Assembly (NCBI GenBank): GCA_026706485.1
Contig: JAPOYR010000011.1
Coordinates: 310,001 to 374,000, forward strand
DNA from: Chloroflexota bacterium
GTDB taxonomy: Bacteria; Chloroflexota; UBA11872
DNA length: 64,000 nucleotides
Direction: 5' to 3'
Part shown: positions 61,521 through 64,000 of the stretch, piece by piece
Numbering within the stretch: position 1 is the first letter of the stretch
Layout of the letters: the number at the start of each line of letters is the position of its first letter
Translations under genes and position numbers: made by a program
The notes under the pieces: model-generated
Told to the model about the DNA's origin: nothing
The model's input: only the letters and a program-made list of their open reading frames with translations
Databases searched by the model: none

Positions 61521-64000
61521 CTAGTCAAGCTCAGGTAGTTTCGCTCCGTGGATTGATGGCTCCGCCGCCAGTATCCGTCGCAGGCGCGCCACTGATTCCT
61601 GACCTTCGGAGCCCAGCCCGAGTATGTCGCGCACGAGTACCCGGTCCAACTCGATACGTGCAGAGTCCACCGCGCAGCGGTGGAAGGACTCGAACTCAAC
61701 GTTCGCCAGTTCGCGCCAGGCGCCGTTCGCGGCATCCAATTGCCACGAGTCCAGTTTGCAGACGTTTAGCGTCGGCAACTCGCGAATCAACGTCCGGCTG
61801 CCTTGTCCGCGCCCAAATTGTGATGGGTTGGCGCGGCTGGCATGGCAGAGCATCCCAAATGTCGAGTTGCACCAGAGCGCAAGCGCGGCCTCCATGACCT
61901 CACGTAGCTCGCCCGCGTCGTCATTGAGTTTGAGCGTGTGCCAAGCGCGCACGCCCAAAGTGCGTTCGAAGGTTCGCACGGCGGCGACTCGCTGTGAGTT
62001 GTACCGAACATCCGGTGTCAGGTGCAGGTTCCCGGCTGCGGTCCAAACCCGGGCATGGTCGCGGCCGGGCTTGGGCGAAAGTCGCGCATTGGGGTCGGTA
62101 CCCAGCGAACGATGCACCGCCTCGCGCTGTTTCCAGATAGCTGGGTACTGCGCTAGTCCATCGTAGCCGTGGAAAGCGTCGAACACGCCGATCGAGTCCT
62201 TACGAATTTGCCCATGGTGAGGACTCACGGTGGCGATGGACTCAACTTGCGCGATGGGGATCGCACTCACAGCGCGGGTTCCGTCTGCGGACCAAATGAG
62301 ACCGTTCGCAAGTGCCAGGGCACGTTGCCCAATCTCGGCAGAGCGCCACCGCACTCCGGGCACCGGAGCGCGGTCGATTGGCGAGTCCACCAGCTCTCCC
62401 CAGATTTCCCCGCCGACCACCAGCGGGTTGCCTCCAACTGGTGGCCCGTCCACGCGCTGAACAGCGGGCACTGAGCGCACCGCATTCAACACGGCGAGCG
62501 CGTCGGTAACCTGCATCGGCGACTTCCACAAGTTCACGCAGGTCACTCGACGCGGCGGCAGCTCGTCAGTCCGTAGGCGGCGTGCAACCAACAGCACTTC
62601 GGCGATGTCCGTGTCCTCGGACAGCGATTGGTTCTTGGGGTCATGCACCGCGAGGATGTAACTCACCGCATACCGCGATGTCAGGAGTTCCCGCATCCCG
62701 GACCAGGCGCTCCCTGCAACCGCCGCCATCGGCAACACCACGGCGATATGTCCGTTTGATTGCACCAGACGGTCTGCCAGCGCAAGGAAGGCCGACGCCA
62801 GGCCCACCCGCTGGTTTGCCGGCGTCCCCTGACAGGCCCGCACAAGGGCGCGTGACATCTGCCGCTCGACAGACGGCTCTCGGAACGACCCGAATACCGT
62901 CGTGTACGTGTCGGACCCGTCGCCAGGGCCTTCGTGCCGGGTATACGGCGGATTCATGATGACTAGATCAGCTCTGGGCCGCTGCGCACTGGATGCTTCT
63001 TCGCCTGCGAGCCCGCTTACCTGTTCTCCCGCGCCTGAAAATAGAGAGTCGAGACGGTCGCGTGTGAGCCAGTCCAACGACCCCAACCGCGCCCCGTTCA
63101 CATCGTCGAAGCCTAGCGGCAGCGTATGCAGGTTCATCCGCCGAAATGCGACCGACGGCGACATCGCGGCCAACGTCGCTGCCGTGAGGTGAATGGCGGC
63201 TTGAACAACGTCTGCGCCGTGAATCACGTCTTCGATTAGCAGTTGATGCAGTTGGGTATCCGGCAGGTTTCTGGCCAGTCCCGCACGGCGTGCGTTGTCC
63301 GCCAGTTGGTGGTATGCGGCCATTAGCAGCGTTCCGGTGCCGCAGGCGGGATCGATGACAGTGAGATCCCGTATGGATTCCGGGTTGCGCCAATCCACGT
63401 CGGGCCATTGCGACGAATCGAGCGCAAGCCCAGCAAGGAGTGTCGCCGTCGGGATTTTCGTGTAGAAGGCGGCCAGGAATTTTCGGTCGGCGATGAGCCG
63501 GTTGAATATTCGTCCCGCAAGGTCGTGGCGGCGTGTGGCGGCCAGCCCCAACAGACGCTCGGCCGTCAGCGCGCAGCGATCCAGGAAATCCGAGGCGAGT
63601 TGCGTCGGGAGTTCTTCCACCACATCCCGTGCCATACGGAAGATTGGGAAGTAGTCGATGGCGAGAATCGCGTCCCAGGCGCTTGTCAAGCGGTTCTTGG
63701 AAGTGTGACCGTCCCAGCGGAGCGTGCTGACTGGACGTATGCCCGGTTCGAATTCGGCCAAGCGCTCGTGAAACATCATGGCGTTGATGACGACGAGCGC
63801 TCCCATGTTCGCGACCTCGTCGCCGGGTGCCGTCAAAAACACCTCGGCTACCCGCGGCAGCGTCGCCGGTGACGCGAATAGCCGAGCGCCCGCTGCCCGG
63901 GCGCCCTCGTCTAACTGTTCAACTGCTTCATCCAGGTCGTCGACTGGCGCTTCGGCGCTACGTACGGCCTGCGCTAGTTCATCAACGCTCCCGCGAATCT
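61521..64000 (-). CDS. N6-adenine DNA methyltransferase, partial at window edge
   Basis: At least 826 residues: the reading frame is open to the right edge, so the true start lies beyond 64000. Methyltransferase motif I is DPACGTGTLL (about 63330-63355 on the minus strand) and motif IV is NPPYTR (about 62940-62955). This is the gamma-class N6-adenine type found in type I, type IIG and BREX-like systems. A long helical N-terminal part precedes the catalytic domain, and a 450-residue C-terminal part probably recognises DNA. No specificity or nuclease gene follows; its partner may lie to the right of the window. Confidence 0.88.
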   Translation of the reverse strand, partial: IRGSVDELAQAVRSAEAPVDDLDEAVEQLDEGARAAGARLFASPATLPRVAEVFLTAPGDEVANMGALVVINAMMFHERLAEFEPGIRPVSTLRWDGHTSKNRLTSAWDAILAIDYFPIFRMARDVVEELPTQLASDFLDRCALTAERLLGLAATRRHDLAGRIFNRLIADRKFLAAFYTKIPTATLLAGLALDSSQWPDVDWRNPESIRDLTVIDPACGTGTLLMAAYHQLADNARRAGLARNLPDTQLHQLLIEDVIHGADVVQAAIHLTAATLAAMSPSVAFRRMNLHTLPLGFDDVNGARLGSLDWLTRDRLDSLFSGAGEQVSGLAGEEASSAQRPRADLVIMNPPYTRHEGPGDGSDTYTTVFGSFREPSVERQMSRALVRACQGTPANQRVGLASAFLALADRLVQSNGHIAVVLPMAAVAGSAWSGMRELLTSRYAVSYILAVHDPKNQSLSEDTDIAEVLLVARRLRTDELPPRRVTCVNLWKSPMQVTDALAVLNAVRSVPAVQRVDGPPVGGNPLVVGGEIWGELVDSPIDRAPVPGVRWRSAEIGQRALALANGLIWSADGTRAVSAIPIAQVESIATVSPHHGQIRKDSIGVFDAFHGYDGLAQYPAIWKQREAVHRSLGTDPNARLSPKPGRDHARVWTAAGNLHLTPDVRYNSQRVAAVRTFERTLGVRAWHTLKLNDDAGELREVMEAALALWCNSTFGMLCHASRANPSQFGRGQGSRTLIRELPTLNVCKLDSWQLDAANGAWRELANVEFESFHRCAVDSARIELDRVLVRDILGLGSEGQESVARLRRILAAEPSIHGAKLPELD

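Overview
The window is high-G+C bacterial chromosome, densely packed, with many very short gaps and 1-4 bp overlaps. The gene content suggests a free-living or host-associated Chloroflexota-type bacterium (SAR202 or Dehalococcoidia-like). It has many zinc/NAD dehydrogenases, aldo/keto reductases, amidohydrolases, fumarylacetoacetate-hydrolase and LarA family enzymes, a long transketolase, and lipoproteins without outer-membrane genes. The taxonomic call is inference from gene repertoire only; no rRNA gene is present.

Layout. 0-6 kb: a catabolic run on the plus strand (alpha/beta hydrolase, FAH-family enzyme, LarA-type nickel racemase, DUF1537 four-carbon acid-sugar kinase, PdxA2-type dehydrogenase), probably for hydroxy-acid or four-carbon sugar-acid use. 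6-19 kb: secG, a Cas4/AddB-like Fe-S nuclease, a glycosyltransferase, tRNA-Pro, a Gfo/Idh/MocA oxidoreductase, an amidohydrolase-Rieske pair, an aldo/keto reductase, a pncA-pncB NAD-salvage pair, tRNA-Gln, HAD, Nudix, gltX, GNAT. 19-24 kb: membrane proteins, an MDR dehydrogenase, a sugar-phosphate isomerase-like protein and an HpnB-like glycosyltransferase. 24-31 kb: a complete phosphate regulon on the minus strand (phoB-phoR-pstS-pstC-pstA-pstB-phoU), with a candidate Pho box before pstS and a hairpin between pstS and pstC. 31-36 kb: a quinone oxidoreductase, a ThDP decarboxylase-like enzyme, a Gly-rich lipoprotein and an aldo/keto reductase.

36-44 kb holds a MacAB-type ABC efflux operon whose adaptor is about twice the usual length, because its coiled coil is built from some 18 tandem 33-residue units. 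Downstream lies a beta-propeller plus plant-type LRR lipoprotein. It is bracketed by a duplicated segment of about 400 bp carrying the macB 3' end and an LRR remnant. 44-48 kb: an orphan ABC ATPase, a zinc alcohol dehydrogenase and an SLC13-like transporter.

48-64 kb mixes core metabolism with accessory, possibly defensive genes. These are a 1351-residue HigA-type HTH/nuclease-like protein with its own promoter and operator-like palindrome, an internally deleted remnant that looks like an MmeI-type restriction-modification gene, a low-G+C ClpP-fold serine protease gene, and an N6-adenine DNA methyltransferase that runs off the right edge. Between them lie a sarcosine-oxidase-like flavoenzyme, an MBL hydrolase, a P-loop kinase, PPK2 and a long transketolase.

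Intergenic space carries several dispersed palindromic repeat families. In two genes, and possibly a third, the best-supported start codon is ATC behind a Shine-Dalgarno sequence.
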